A stretch of 64,000 nt of DNA from DATHTC01 sp035456465 (GTDB taxonomy: Bacteria > Actinomycetota > Thermoleophilia > Gaiellales > Gaiellaceae). Every line of letters starts with the position of its first letter. Position 1 is the first letter of the stretch. The notes beneath the pieces were generated by a model. The model did no database searches. It saw nothing but the letters and a program-made list of their open reading frames with translations, and had not been told where the DNA came from. Position numbers and translations under genes: made by a program. The stretch lies in NCBI GenBank assembly GCA_035456465.1, contig DATIDD010000035.1:1-64000 (forward strand), given 5' to 3'. This document shows, in pieces, positions 8,922 through 16,908 of the stretch.

Positions 8922-8948
8922 CGGAGGGCGCCTCCTGGGCGCCCTCCG
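8922..8948. other. Perfect 10-base-pair GC hairpin in the 207-base divergent gap
   Basis: CGGAGGGCGC and its exact complement GCGCCCTCCG flank a 7-base loop. The gap 8758-8964 separates divergent genes, so there is no known upstream transcript on either strand to terminate. There is no T run, so it is not a classical terminator. It may end an unannotated RNA or act in the fdhD promoter, which starts 5 bases downstream. The rest of the gap shows nothing else I recognise. Confidence 0.5.
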
Positions 8949-8952
8949 CATC

Positions 8953-8958
8953 TAGGCT
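8953..8958 (+). promoter_or_regulatory. -10 box (TAGGCT) of fdhD
   Basis: TAGGCT is followed by six bases and then GTG at 8965. There is no ribosome binding site, so a leaderless transcript is likely. Confidence 0.5.
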
Positions 8959-8964
8959 CCGCTC

Positions 8965-9744
8965 GTGGCAGCGCCGCCGTACTCGGTCGCGAGCGTCACC
9001 GTCCTGCGCCTGCCCGGGCGCCGCGGGGTACGTGACCGCGTCGCCGTCGAGGAGCCGCTCGAGCTGCGCATCGGCGGCCGTGCGGTCGCCGTGACGATGC
9101 GGACGCCGGGCCACGACGAGGAGCTGGCGCTCGGCTTCTGCCTCTCCGAGGGACTCCGTCCCGCGTCCGCGTCACTGCCGGACGACCTCGCCGCCAACAC
9201 GATCGAGATCGACGCGCCGGCGTTCGACCCCGACCGCCTGCAGCGCAGCTTCTACACGACCTCCTCCTGCGGCGTCTGCGGGAAGGGCGCGCTCGACGCC
9301 GTCCGGGTCGAGGCGCCGCCGGTCGAGAGCGACCTGCGCGTGCCCGCGGCCGTCGTCGTGTCACTGCCCGCGCGCCTGCGCGAGGCGCAGCCGACCTTCT
9401 CGGCCACCGGCGGCCTCCACGCCACCGGGCTGTTCGCCGCCGACGGGACGCTGCTCCACGTGCGCGAGGACGTCGGCCGCCACAACGCGATGGACAAGGT
9501 GATCGGCCGCGCCTTCCTCGACGGGCTGCTGCCGCTGTCGCGCCACCTGCTCGCCGTCTCGGGGCGCCTCTCCTTCGAGCTCGTCCAGAAGGCGGCGATC
9601 GCCGGCTGCCCCGTGCTCGTCGCCGTGGGCGCGCCGTCCAGCCTCGCCGTCGAGCTCGCGGAGGCGCAGGGGATCACGCTCTGCGGCTTCGCCCGCGAGG
9701 GGCACGTGAACGTGTACTCGGCGCCGGAGCGGATCGAGCCGTAG
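8965..9744 (+). CDS. fdhD: Formate dehydrogenase accessory sulfurtransferase
   Basis: FdhD passes sulfur from a cysteine desulfurase to the molybdenum cofactor before it is inserted into formate dehydrogenase. The 259 residues show the catalytic cysteine loop SSCGVCGKG near residue 110, the motif EDVGRHNAMDKVIG, and the C-terminal signature SGRLSFELVQKA followed by GAPSSLAVELAE. Length is normal. It is followed by the convergent mobA gene across a 45-base gap that holds a CCTTTC/GAAAGG hairpin and a 27-base repeat. No formate dehydrogenase gene lies in this window. Confidence 0.95.
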   Translation: MAAPPYSVASVTVLRLPGRRGVRDRVAVEEPLELRIGGRAVAVTMRTPGHDEELALGFCLSEGLRPASASLPDDLAANTIEIDAPAFDPDRLQRSFYTTSSCGVCGKGALDAVRVEAPPVESDLRVPAAVVVSLPARLREAQPTFSATGGLHATGLFAADGTLLHVREDVGRHNAMDKVIGRAFLDGLLPLSRHLLAVSGRLSFELVQKAAIAGCPVLVAVGAPSSLAVELAEAQGITLCGFAREGHVNVYSAPERIEP

Positions 9745-9776
9745 CTCCTCCGCCCCTTTCCGACGCGAAAGGCACA

Positions 9777-9803
9777 AGGCAACAGACTGTCACTTGGCCG
9801 CTT
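9777..9803. repeat. 27-base repeat, copy 2, containing the mobA stop codon
   Basis: This copy matches 7223-7249 at 25 of 27 positions. On the minus strand it gives the last three codons (Ala-Ala-Lys) and the TGA stop of mobA, just as copy 1 gives Ala-Asp-Lys-stop to an unrelated gene. Both copies sit between convergent genes. Confidence 0.8.
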
Positions 9804-10293
9804 CCAGCGCCGCAAGGTCGGCTGGCGTGTTCACGTTCGCCAGCAGCCGGTCGTCGAGCTCGATCGTCGTCGGGTTCAGGCCGCGGAGGGAGCGCTCGCC
9901 GCGGGCCAGCCGCGCGTCGAGCTCGGGGAGCATCGCCCTCGCGTAGGCGCCCGGCAGCGGGGCGTTCTGCGGCACCGCGAGCTCGCGCGCCAGCGTCCGC
10001 AGGGCGTCCTCCGTGACGAGGGGGCAGTCGACCGGGAGCACGACGCAACGCTCGTGGCGCGCCGCCCGCAGCGCCGCCCGCAGCCCGAACGCCGGCGCCC
10101 GCTCCTCCGTGCCGTCGTCGAGCACCGGGAACGGCAACGCGAGCTCGCCGGCCTTCCCCACCGCGAGCCGCTCGTCGCACCACGCGAGCGCCCGCCAGGC
10201 CCGCTCGGCCAGCGTCTCGCCGCGAAGCCGCGCGAGCGCCTTGGGCGACCCGAACCGTCGGCTCTCGCCGCCGACGAGCAGGACGCCTGTGAC
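9790..10293 (-). CDS. mobA: Molybdenum cofactor guanylyltransferase (MobA-like)
   Basis: This nucleotidyltransferase attaches GMP to molybdopterin. The N-terminal nucleotide loop reads LLVGGESRRFGSPKALARL, the metal site is LPVDCPLVTEDAL, and NVNTPADLAALE is the usual C-terminal motif. The start is unclear. Homology begins at VTGVLLVGG, but that first codon is GTC, and no ATG, GTG or TTG lies close by in frame. The frame stays open to 10449 with odd composition over the divergent neighbour. A CTG at 10281 is another candidate. I give the homology start, about 167 residues. Confidence 0.8.
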   Translation of the reverse strand, partial: VTGVLLVGGESRRFGSPKALARLRGETLAERAWRALAWCDERLAVGKAGELALPFPVLDDGTEERAPAFGLRAALRAARHERCVVLPVDCPLVTEDALRTLARELAVPQNAPLPGAYARAMLPELDARLARGERSLRGLNPTTIELDDRLLANVNTPADLAALEAAK

Positions 10294-10306
10294 AGAATCG
10301 CCGCTC

Positions 10307-10528
10307 GTGGACGAGTGGCTCTCACGCGCAGCCGACGCGATCGCCCGCGAGGCGGGTGTCCCGCGGGAGTCGCTCGAGCTCGACGCCGCCACGGAGGCCA
10401 CGCTACTCGACCTCGCGCGCATCGCCGCGCACGACAGCGGTGACCGCACGAACGCGCCGCTGCTCTGCTTCCTGGCCGGCCGCGTCCCGCTCGAGCCCGA
10501 GCAGATCCGCGACGCGCTGTCGCCCTAG
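10307..10528 (+). CDS. DUF6457 domain protein
   Basis: This 73-residue protein (VDEWLSRAADAIAREAGVP at the start) matches my recollection of the small helical DUF6457 domain, which in other actinobacteria is often fused to or next to MobA. Here it is a free-standing gene divergent from mobA, the two starts being only about 13 bases apart. A role in molybdenum cofactor assembly is inferred from this association only. GTG at 10307 follows a weak CAGAAT box. Its TAG stop lies in a CTAG shared with the stop of mrp. Confidence 0.7.
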   Translation: MDEWLSRAADAIAREAGVPRESLELDAATEATLLDLARIAAHDSGDRTNAPLLCFLAGRVPLEPEQIRDALSP

Positions 10529-11604
10529 GAGACGACCGGCAGCGGCCGGACGACCTGGCCGACGCCCCGCTCGCGCTCCATCGCCGCCACGCGCTCTGCG
10601 ATCGCGACGAGCGCACGTGACGACGGCGCCTCCGGCTCGGCCAGCACGACCGGCCGGCCCGCGTCCCCGAGCTCCCGCAGCGGCGCGTCGAGCGGCACCG
10701 TGCCGAGCAGGTCGACGCCGAGCGCCAGCGCGAGCGCGGCCCCGCCGCCCTCGCCGAACACGCCGCCGCTCATGTTCTCGACCACCCCGACCAGCCGCAT
10801 ACTCGTCTTCTGCGCCATCGTCGCGGCACGCGCGGCGACCTCCTGCGCGAGCGGCTGCGGCGTCGTGACGACGATCACCTCCGCACGCGGAAGCAGCTGG
10901 CCGAGGGAGATCGAGACGTCGCCCGTGCCGGGCGGCATGTCGACGAGCAACGTGTCGAGGCGCGGCCAGTGGACGTCGGAGAGGAATTGCTCGAGCGCGC
11001 GGTGGAGCATGGGCCCGCGCCACATCACCGGCTGGTTGTCGTCGAGGAAGAACCCGATCGACATCAGGTGCAGCCCGTGCGCGACGGGCGGGACGATCAT
11101 GCGGTCGACGAGCACCGGCCGCTGGTGCACGCCGAGCAGGTGCGGGATCGAGTGCCCGTACACGTCCGCGTCGACGACGCCGACGTCCTGCCCGAGCTGC
11201 GACAGCGCGGCGGCGAGGTTGACCGTGAGCGACGACTTGCCGACGCCGCCCTTCCCGCTGGCGACGGCGATCACGCGCGTCGCGGCGTCGACCGAGATGC
11301 CCTTCGTGCGCTCCCTCGTCTCGCCGCGGAGCCGCGACGAGAGCGCCGTCCGCTCCTCGGGCGTCATCACGTCGAAGGAGAGCGCCACCGTCTCGACGCC
11401 GGCGACCGAGCCGACCGTCCGCTGCACCTGGTCCTGGAACGAGCTCCGCAGCGGGCACCCGGCGACGGTCAGGGCGATCGTGACCGCGACCGCGCCGCCG
11501 TCGACGGTGACGTCGCGGACCATGTCGAGGTCGGTGACCGGGCGCCGGAGCTCCGGGTCGATCACGCCCTCGAGCGCCTTCAGCACCTCGTCGCGCGAGA
11601 CCAT
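10525..11604 (-). CDS. mrp: Mrp/NBP35-family P-loop ATPase, iron-sulfur carrier type
   Basis: Mrp/ApbC ATPases bind and deliver Fe-S clusters. The 359 residues show an N-terminal MIP18-like domain (about 1-90, with VIDPELRRPVTDLDMV and AGCPLRSSF). Then comes a deviant Walker A, ASGKGGVGKSSLTVNLA, followed by DADVYGHSIPHLLG and LLVDMPPGTGD. The CxxC usual after VENMS in proteobacterial Mrp is missing (VVENMSGGVFGEGGG); as I recall, actinobacterial Mrp proteins share this lack. The ATG follows a TAGCCT box by 6 bases. Confidence 0.93.
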   Translation of the reverse strand: MVSRDEVLKALEGVIDPELRRPVTDLDMVRDVTVDGGAVAVTIALTVAGCPLRSSFQDQVQRTVGSVAGVETVALSFDVMTPEERTALSSRLRGETRERTKGISVDAATRVIAVASGKGGVGKSSLTVNLAAALSQLGQDVGVVDADVYGHSIPHLLGVHQRPVLVDRMIVPPVAHGLHLMSIGFFLDDNQPVMWRGPMLHRALEQFLSDVHWPRLDTLLVDMPPGTGDVSISLGQLLPRAEVIVVTTPQPLAQEVAARAATMAQKTSMRLVGVVENMSGGVFGEGGGAALALALGVDLLGTVPLDAPLRELGDAGRPVVLAEPEAPSSRALVAIAERVAAMERERGVGQVVRPLPVVS

Positions 11605-11610
11605 GCAGTG

Positions 11611-11616
11611 AGGCTA
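11611..11616 (-). promoter_or_regulatory. -10 box (TAGCCT) of mrp
   Basis: On the minus strand TAGCCT, six bases and then ATG at 11604 form the same leaderless arrangement seen for other genes in the window. Confidence 0.5.
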
Positions 11617-11655
11617 GCCGACCCGGACACGCTCCCGGGGATCCGACCCCGGCGG

Positions 11656-12429
11656 TCAGCGCACGGACGAGCGCCGCACGCCGGCGCCGGGGGACGGCGG
11701 GACGCCGAGGAGCTCCTGCAGGCGCTGCGCGTTGCGGATCGCGTAGCCCTCCCAGTCGTTGTTGAAGTACGCCAGCACGTCCCCCCGCTCGCTCCAGCCG
11801 GCGATCCGGCCGGCCCACCGGCCCAGCTCCCGCTCGGAGTAGTCGCCCGTGCCCTCGTCGGCGCCGCCGTGGAAGCGGAGGAACATCCAGTCCGCCGTCC
11901 GCTCGAGCGTCTGGAACGGCCGCCTCGGGTCGTCTCCCACGACGAGCGCCGCGCCGTGCGCGCGGAGCAGCGCGTAGACGCCGTCGGCGAACCAGCTCTC
12001 GTGGCGGAACTCGAAGCAGTGCCGGCCCGGCGGAAGCGCCGCGAGCGCCGCTGCGAGCCGCTCGTCGTCACGGCGGAACGTGGCCGGGAGCTGCCACAGC
12101 ACGGGCCCGAGCTTCGGCGACGCCACGAGCGGCGCGATCCGCTCGTAGAAGCGCTCGATCCCGGTGCCGAGGTCGGTGAGCCGCTTCACGTGCGTGAGGT
12201 ACCGGCTCGCCTTGACCGCGAACAGGAACCCGGGCGGCGTGCCCGCGACCCAGCCCGCGACCGAGCGCTCGCGCGGCAGCCGGTAGAAGGTCGCGTTCAC
12301 CTCGACCGTGTCGAAGTGGCGCGCGTAGTAGTCGAGCCAGAGCCGGGCCGGGCAGCGCGGGGGGTAGAAGACGCCGTCGCGCCAGTGGGCGTAGTTCCAG
12401 CCGGAGCAGCCGATCCTGACCTCGCCCAC
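11656..12429 (-). CDS. DUF72 family protein
   Basis: This 257-residue protein has the DUF72 TIM-barrel-like pattern: RIGCSGWNYAHWRDGVFYPP at the start, FDTVEVNATFYRLP near residue 40, FLFAVKASRYLTHVKRL, GPVLWQLPATF and the late FNNDWEGYAIRNAQRLQ. The family is widespread and its biochemical role is not settled. GTG at 12429 has GGAGG almost touching it upstream on the minus strand. It is divergent from the diiron-type protein gene. Confidence 0.9.
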   Translation of the reverse strand: MGEVRIGCSGWNYAHWRDGVFYPPRCPARLWLDYYARHFDTVEVNATFYRLPRERSVAGWVAGTPPGFLFAVKASRYLTHVKRLTDLGTGIERFYERIAPLVASPKLGPVLWQLPATFRRDDERLAAALAALPPGRHCFEFRHESWFADGVYALLRAHGAALVVGDDPRRPFQTLERTADWMFLRFHGGADEGTGDYSERELGRWAGRIAGWSERGDVLAYFNNDWEGYAIRNAQRLQELLGVPPSPGAGVRRSSVR

Positions 12430-12460
12430 GCCTCCACGGTGCCCGATCGAGCCCGCGGCG

Positions 12461-12466
12461 TAGCAT
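12461..12466 (+). promoter_or_regulatory. -10 box (TAGCAT) of the diiron-type protein gene
   Basis: TAGCAT is followed by seven bases and the ATG at 12474, consistent with a leaderless message. No -35 match to TTGACA is seen upstream. Confidence 0.45.
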
Positions 12467-12473
12467 CGGAGCC

Positions 12474-13322
12474 ATGACGGTCCCGGCCGAGCGGCGACTG
12501 GAGGAGCAGGCGCAGCCGTTCCGAGCCCTCTACCAGCACTGGGAGCGGACGCACTGGCAGGTCGGGGCGCTCGACTTCACGCGGGACGCGGAGTCGTTCG
12601 CGGCGCTCGACCCCGAGACCCGGCGCGGCTTCGTGTGGATGTTCGCGCACCGGTTCCACGCCGAGTTCGAGGTGGCGACGCTCCTGGCGCCGTTCCTCGC
12701 CGCAGCGCCCACGCACGACGTCCGGCTCCTGCTCGCGACGCAGGTGGCGGACGAGTACCGGCACCTGCAGTGCGTGCTGCGGATCTACGAGGAGGTGTTC
12801 GGCGTGGAGGGCGGGATCGACGCGGTCAAGGCGCTCGCCGACCGGAACCGCGACCAGGTCGCCTCCACGCTCTACGACGCGCTCGAGGCCTGGATCCTCC
12901 GCCTCCGCGACGATCCGTCCGTCGCCGCCTTCGACCGGGCCGTGTTCGCCTACCACCTCGTCGCCGAGGGCGTCGTCGCGCGGACGGCGCAGGGCTTCGC
13001 CGGCGACCGGTACGCGGCGCTCGGCGACTTCCCCGGCCTGGCCGAAGGGCAGCGCCTCGTCGCCCGCGACGAGGCCCGGCACATCGGGATCGGCGTCACG
13101 TACCTGCGCGGGCGGATGGAGACGGCGCCGGAGGAGGCGCGCGCCGCGGTCGCCGACGGCCTCGACGAGTTCGCACGGCTCTCGGCCGAGGGGCTCGAGC
13201 TCGGACGCGCGGGACTGCAGGACGTCCTCGAGGGCGGCTACGGCGTCGACGCCGACACGTTCTACGCCGAAGCGATGCGCCTGCTGCAGCTGCGGCTGCG
13301 CTCGATCGGCTACGTCGACTGA
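12474..13322 (+). CDS. Ferritin-like diiron protein, ribonucleotide reductase small-subunit type
   Basis: This 282-residue helical protein has likely metal ligands spaced as in the R2/ferritin-like superfamily: a glutamate in FHAEFEVAT, ADEYRH (E and H), HLVAEGVV (E) and RDEARHIG (E and H). No large subunit gene is nearby and the length is shorter than a true R2. It could be an R2-like oxidase or another diiron enzyme. The gene ends 13 bases inside the convergent phosphatase gene. Confidence 0.7.
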   Translation: MTVPAERRLEEQAQPFRALYQHWERTHWQVGALDFTRDAESFAALDPETRRGFVWMFAHRFHAEFEVATLLAPFLAAAPTHDVRLLLATQVADEYRHLQCVLRIYEEVFGVEGGIDAVKALADRNRDQVASTLYDALEAWILRLRDDPSVAAFDRAVFAYHLVAEGVVARTAQGFAGDRYAALGDFPGLAEGQRLVARDEARHIGIGVTYLRGRMETAPEEARAAVADGLDEFARLSAEGLELGRAGLQDVLEGGYGVDADTFYAEAMRLLQLRLRSIGYVD

Positions 13323-14113
13323 AGCGCCGCCGCCAGGCGCGAGCAGCCGTCGACGGTGGCGGCCGCGACGACGCGCGAGCGGGCGCCGAGATCCAGCGGC
13401 GCCGCGGCGAACGGCGGATCCTCGAACAGGTCGATCGCGAGGCCACGCTCACGGACGAGCAGCTGGGCCGCGGCGATATCGACCGACCGCGCCGGCTTCA
13501 GCGAGCAGACGCCGTCGATCCGGCCGGCGGCGAGGTTGCAGAGCGCGATCGCGAGCGACCCCATGATCCGCAGCCGGTACGCCACCCCGACCATCGCCGC
13601 CGCGCGCGCGGCGACCGCGGCCGTCGTCGTCGCCTCGAACGCGAGGATCTCCAGCTCCTCCTTCGGCAGCTCCCCCTCGAGCGCGACGCCGTTCAGGAAC
13701 GCGCCCCCGCTGCGCCTGGCCGTCCACTCCTCGCCGGAGCCGAAGTCGTGGACGAAGCCGAACACCACGTCGCCCATCGTCGGCCCCTCGGCGACCGCGA
13801 CCGAGAGCGCGAAGTGCGGGATCCCCCGCTTCGCGTTGTTCGAGCCGTCGATCGGGTCGACGACGACACGCACCTCCCCGCCGCCGCCGACGACCTCCTC
13901 GCCGAGCTCCTCCGAGACGAGCACGAAGGCCCCGGCGCTGCGCCGCAGCCGCTCGACGACCGCCTGCTCGGCCGCGGCGTCGACCGCCGTCGTGTCGTCA
14001 CCGCCCAGCCCCGCGCCGACGACCGGCTCCCGCGACGCCCGCCCCGGCATGCCGTCGAGCGCGCGCGCCACGTCGGCGGCCGCCTCGCGACAGATCGCGA
14101 GCCAGTCAGCCAA
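13310..14113 (-). CDS. Inositol monophosphatase family protein
   Basis: This 267-residue Mg-dependent phosphatase carries the metal motif VVDPIDGSNNAKRGIPHFA near residue 85, an upstream acidic SEELGEE and a C-terminal LKPARSVDIAAAQLLV, in which the usual WD-type metal aspartate is read as VD. The family hydrolyses inositol phosphate, fructose-1,6-bisphosphate or PAP; the substrate cannot be told here. SNNAKRG replaces the usual DGTxNF, which argues against a classical inositol monophosphatase. It starts within the last 8 bases of the DUF1015 gene, so the two are coupled. Confidence 0.82.
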   Translation of the reverse strand: MADWLAICREAAADVARALDGMPGRASREPVVGAGLGGDDTTAVDAAAEQAVVERLRRSAGAFVLVSEELGEEVVGGGGEVRVVVDPIDGSNNAKRGIPHFALSVAVAEGPTMGDVVFGFVHDFGSGEEWTARRSGGAFLNGVALEGELPKEELEILAFEATTTAAVAARAAAMVGVAYRLRIMGSLAIALCNLAAGRIDGVCSLKPARSVDIAAAQLLVRERGLAIDLFEDPPFAAAPLDLGARSRVVAAATVDGCSRLAAALQST

Positions 14114-15188
14114 GCGGGTGGAACAGCAGGCCCGAGAGCAGCTTGGGGTAGAAGTACGTGGACTTCTGCGGCATCACCTCGCCGCGGCGGGCGACCGCGA
14201 ACACGTCCTCGATCCGCGTCGGTCGCAGCAGGTACGCGACCGAGGCGTCGCCGGCGTCGACGCGCCGCACCGCCTCGTGCCAGTCCGGCGTGTAGGAGAT
14301 CCCATCCTGACCGAGGCGGTCGACGACGAACACGTCGGGACGGCGGTCGCTGGTCGCGACGAGCTGCGGCTGCCGACGCTCGTAGCGCACGAACGCGGCG
14401 GTGTCGTACGAGAGCTCGTCGAGGTCCGAGAGCGCGTCGCGCACGTCCGACCTGGGGTCGCCGAAGCCGACGGACGGGTCGGGCAGCGCGGCGTCGAACA
14501 CGCGGTGCGTGGGGAAGATCGTGAGCCCCGGATCCTCCGTCGAGACGAGCACGACCATCAGGAACGCGGACTCCTCGGTCCCGTCCTCCTCGTGGAAGGC
14601 GAGCGCGGTCTCGTAGCGGTGATGGCCGTCCGCGATCAGCAGCTGCCGGTCGGCGAAGGAATCGCCGAAGTCGCCGTCGACCCGCCACAGCCTCGCGCCG
14701 TCCGCGGCCAGGTCCGCCTCGCGGTCGGGCGCCGAGACCGGCGCAGGGCCGTCGTAGAGCAGGAGGATCGGCTCGAGCTGGGCCCGCGTCGCCCGCAGGA
14801 GGCGCAACCGGCCCTCCTTCGGCCCGCGGTGCGTGCGCTCGTGCGGGAGCACGACGCCGCGCTCGTACGGCTCGACGCGCAGCGAGGCCACGAGGCCCGT
14901 CCGCGTCCGCGCCACGCCGTCGGGGCCGACGTAGTCCTGGACGAGCGCCCAGAAGGACGGCCGTTCGTCGCGGACGAGCGCGCGCTCGTCCTGCCACGCC
15001 CGCCACGTGTCGCCCGCCGCATCCTCGGCGTCCGGCAGCGTCAGGTGGACGACGTTGTACGGGCTCCGCGCGAGGTAGGCGGCGCGCTGCTCCGCGTCGA
15101 GCACGTCGTACGGCGGCGCGACGAGGCGGTCCAGCGGCCCCGCGGACTCGTCGTAGCGCACCGCGCGGAAGGGCTGGACGTCCGCCAT
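14106..15188 (-). CDS. DUF1015 family protein
   Basis: The 360 residues match DUF1015: VQPFRAVRYDESAG and VAPPYDVLDAEQRA at the N-terminus, SPYNVVHLTLP, LPHERTHRGPKEGRL in the middle and LLIADGHHRYETALAF near residue 190. The last part (VMPQKSTYFYPKLLSGLLFH) is also conserved. I know of no established activity; the ADGHHR motif looks like a metal or phosphate site. A TAGCTT box 9 bases upstream is part of a symmetrical -10 region shared with the divergent YhaM-like gene. Confidence 0.9.
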   Translation of the reverse strand: MADVQPFRAVRYDESAGPLDRLVAPPYDVLDAEQRAAYLARSPYNVVHLTLPDAEDAAGDTWRAWQDERALVRDERPSFWALVQDYVGPDGVARTRTGLVASLRVEPYERGVVLPHERTHRGPKEGRLRLLRATRAQLEPILLLYDGPAPVSAPDREADLAADGARLWRVDGDFGDSFADRQLLIADGHHRYETALAFHEEDGTEESAFLMVVLVSTEDPGLTIFPTHRVFDAALPDPSVGFGDPRSDVRDALSDLDELSYDTAAFVRYERRQPQLVATSDRRPDVFVVDRLGQDGISYTPDWHEAVRRVDAGDASVAYLLRPTRIEDVFAVARRGEVMPQKSTYFYPKLLSGLLFHPLG

Positions 15189-15197
15189 CGCGCGCCC

Positions 15198-15207
15198 AAG
15201 CTAGCAT
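15198..15207. promoter_or_regulatory. Overlapping divergent -10 boxes for the DUF1015 and YhaM-like genes
   Basis: AAGCTAGCAT reads TAGCAT on the plus strand, six bases before GTG 15214. It reads TAGCTT on the minus strand, nine bases before ATG 15188. The shared GCTAGC is a perfect palindrome, so one site can promote both directions. Confidence 0.5.
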
Positions 15208-15213
15208 CGCGCG

Positions 15214-16059
15214 GTGGCCGCGATCGCCGAGCTGACGCCTGACCGCGTGGTGGAGGGCGTCTACGCGGTGGCGCGGAAGCAGCGTCGCCGGACCCGCTCG
15301 GGCGCGCCCTACCTCGCGCTCGAGCTGGTCGACCCGAGCGGCCGGATCGAGGGCCGCGTGTGGCAGGACGTCGACCTGCTCGACGGGCGCTTCGGCGAAG
15401 GCGACGCCGTGCGCGTGCTCGGCCGCGTGGAGCGGTTCCGCGACCGGCTCCAGCTCGAGGTGCGCACGCTGGAGGCGGCCGCCGACGCCGACGCCGCGTC
15501 GCTCGCGCCGGCGCTGCGCCGGGACGCCGACGAGCTCGACGGCTTCCTGGAGTTCCTCGCCGCCGAGATCGCCCATCCCGGCCTCCGCGCCGCGGTCGGC
15601 CGCGTCCTCGATGCCGCGACGCGCAGCCGCCTCCGCGAGCTCCCGGCGACGCCGGACGGCCACCACGGCTACGCGGGCGGCCTGCTCGAGCACACCGTCG
15701 GCGTCGCCACGATCTGCCGCGAGACGGCACAGCTGCACCCGCGCCTCCGCGGCGACCTGCTGCTCGCCGCCGCGCTCGTCCACGACGCGGGCCGGACGGT
15801 CGAGCTCGGCCGAGCGCCGTCGTTCCGGCCGACGCCGGAGGGAGAGCTCCTCGGGCACGTCCATCTCGGCCTGCGGCTCGTCGAGGAGCGGGCCGGCGAC
15901 CTCGAGGCGGCTGCCCGCACGGAGGTGCTCCACGCGGTCGCGGCGCACCACGATCTCCGTGCCGCCCGCACCGCCGAGGCCGCCGTCCTCTACCACGCGA
16001 ACCAGCTGGACGCCGTCGCTGCGACGCGGCCGGTCGAAGGCCCCACCGGACAGCCGTGA
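15214..16059 (+). CDS. YhaM-like 3'-5' exoribonuclease (OB-fold plus HD domain)
   Basis: The 281 residues begin with an OB-fold nucleic-acid-binding domain (about 10-85: YLALELVDPSGRIEGRVWQD). After a linker comes an HD phosphohydrolase domain: HHGYAGGLLEHTVGVATIC, LLLAAALVHDAGRTVELG with the HD pair, GHVHLG and LHAVAAHHD. This order matches YhaM/CBF1-type nucleases, which trim RNA or DNA from the 3' end. GTG lies 6 bases after TAGCAT. Its stop overlaps the next start (GTGA). Confidence 0.82.
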   Translation: MAAIAELTPDRVVEGVYAVARKQRRRTRSGAPYLALELVDPSGRIEGRVWQDVDLLDGRFGEGDAVRVLGRVERFRDRLQLEVRTLEAAADADAASLAPALRRDADELDGFLEFLAAEIAHPGLRAAVGRVLDAATRSRLRELPATPDGHHGYAGGLLEHTVGVATICRETAQLHPRLRGDLLLAAALVHDAGRTVELGRAPSFRPTPEGELLGHVHLGLRLVEERAGDLEAAARTEVLHAVAAHHDLRAARTAEAAVLYHANQLDAVAATRPVEGPTGQP

Positions 16060-16886
16060 CCGCCATCGCGCTCGCGCTCTGCGTGAGCGTGTCGTGGGGC
16101 GTCGGCGACTTCCTCGGCGGCGTGAGCTCGCGCCGGCTCCCGACGCTGACCGTGCTCGCCGTCTCGCAGCCGGTCGGGCTGGTGGGGCTCGTGGCGCTGG
16201 CGCTCGCCGTCGGGGACGAGCCGCTCGGCGCAGGGGGTGTCGCGGCAGCCGCGGCCGCGGGCGCCGGCGGAGCGCTGGGGCTCGCGGGCCTCTACCGCGG
16301 CATGGCGGTCGGCGCGATGGGCGTGGTCGCGCCGATCTCCACGTTGGCCGCGGTGCTCCCGCTCGTCGTCGGACTGGCGCGCGGCGAGCGCCCCGGCGCG
16401 CTCCAGCTCACCGGCGCGGTGCTGATCCTCGCCGGCGTCGCGCTGGTCTCGCGCGAGCCCGGGACCGGGGGCGCGCGCGTCGCGGCGGGCGTGGGACTCG
16501 CGCTCGTGGCGGCCACGGGCTTCGGGCTCTACTTCGTGTTCATCGACGTCGCCGCCGACGAGAGCGCCTCGTGGGCGGTGGTCGCCGCGCGCGCCACCGC
16601 GTCGGCCCTGTGCCTCGGCACGGCGGCCGCACGCGGCGGAGTCTCCGTCCCCTCGCGCGCGGTGCCGGCGCTCGCCCTGATCGGGTTCTTCGACGCGTCG
16701 GCCAACGCGCTGCTCGCGGTGGCGCTCACGCGCGGGTACGTGAGCCTCGTCTCGGTGCTCGCCTCGCTGTACCCGGTCGTCACCGTTCTGCTCGCGCGGA
16801 CGGTGCTCGGCGAACGGGTCGCGCGGACGCAGGCGGTCGGGATCGCCGGCGCCGTCGGCGGCGTCGCGCTCGTGTCGGCCGGCTGA
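16056..16886 (+). CDS. EamA/DMT-family transporter
   Basis: This 276-residue integral membrane protein shows about ten hydrophobic helices in two homologous halves, as in drug/metabolite transporters. VSVSWGVGDFLGGVSSRR opens the first half, and SLYPVVTVLLARTVLGERV in the second half is the typical EamA end motif. GTG at 16056 overlaps the YhaM-like stop, so it is translated with it, but a functional link is not obvious. The substrate is unknown. Confidence 0.85.
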   Translation: MTAIALALCVSVSWGVGDFLGGVSSRRLPTLTVLAVSQPVGLVGLVALALAVGDEPLGAGGVAAAAAAGAGGALGLAGLYRGMAVGAMGVVAPISTLAAVLPLVVGLARGERPGALQLTGAVLILAGVALVSREPGTGGARVAAGVGLALVAATGFGLYFVFIDVAADESASWAVVAARATASALCLGTAAARGGVSVPSRAVPALALIGFFDASANALLAVALTRGYVSLVSVLASLYPVVTVLLARTVLGERVARTQAVGIAGAVGGVALVSAG

Positions 16887-16908
16887 GCAGGGCGCAGCGC
16901 CGGCGCGC

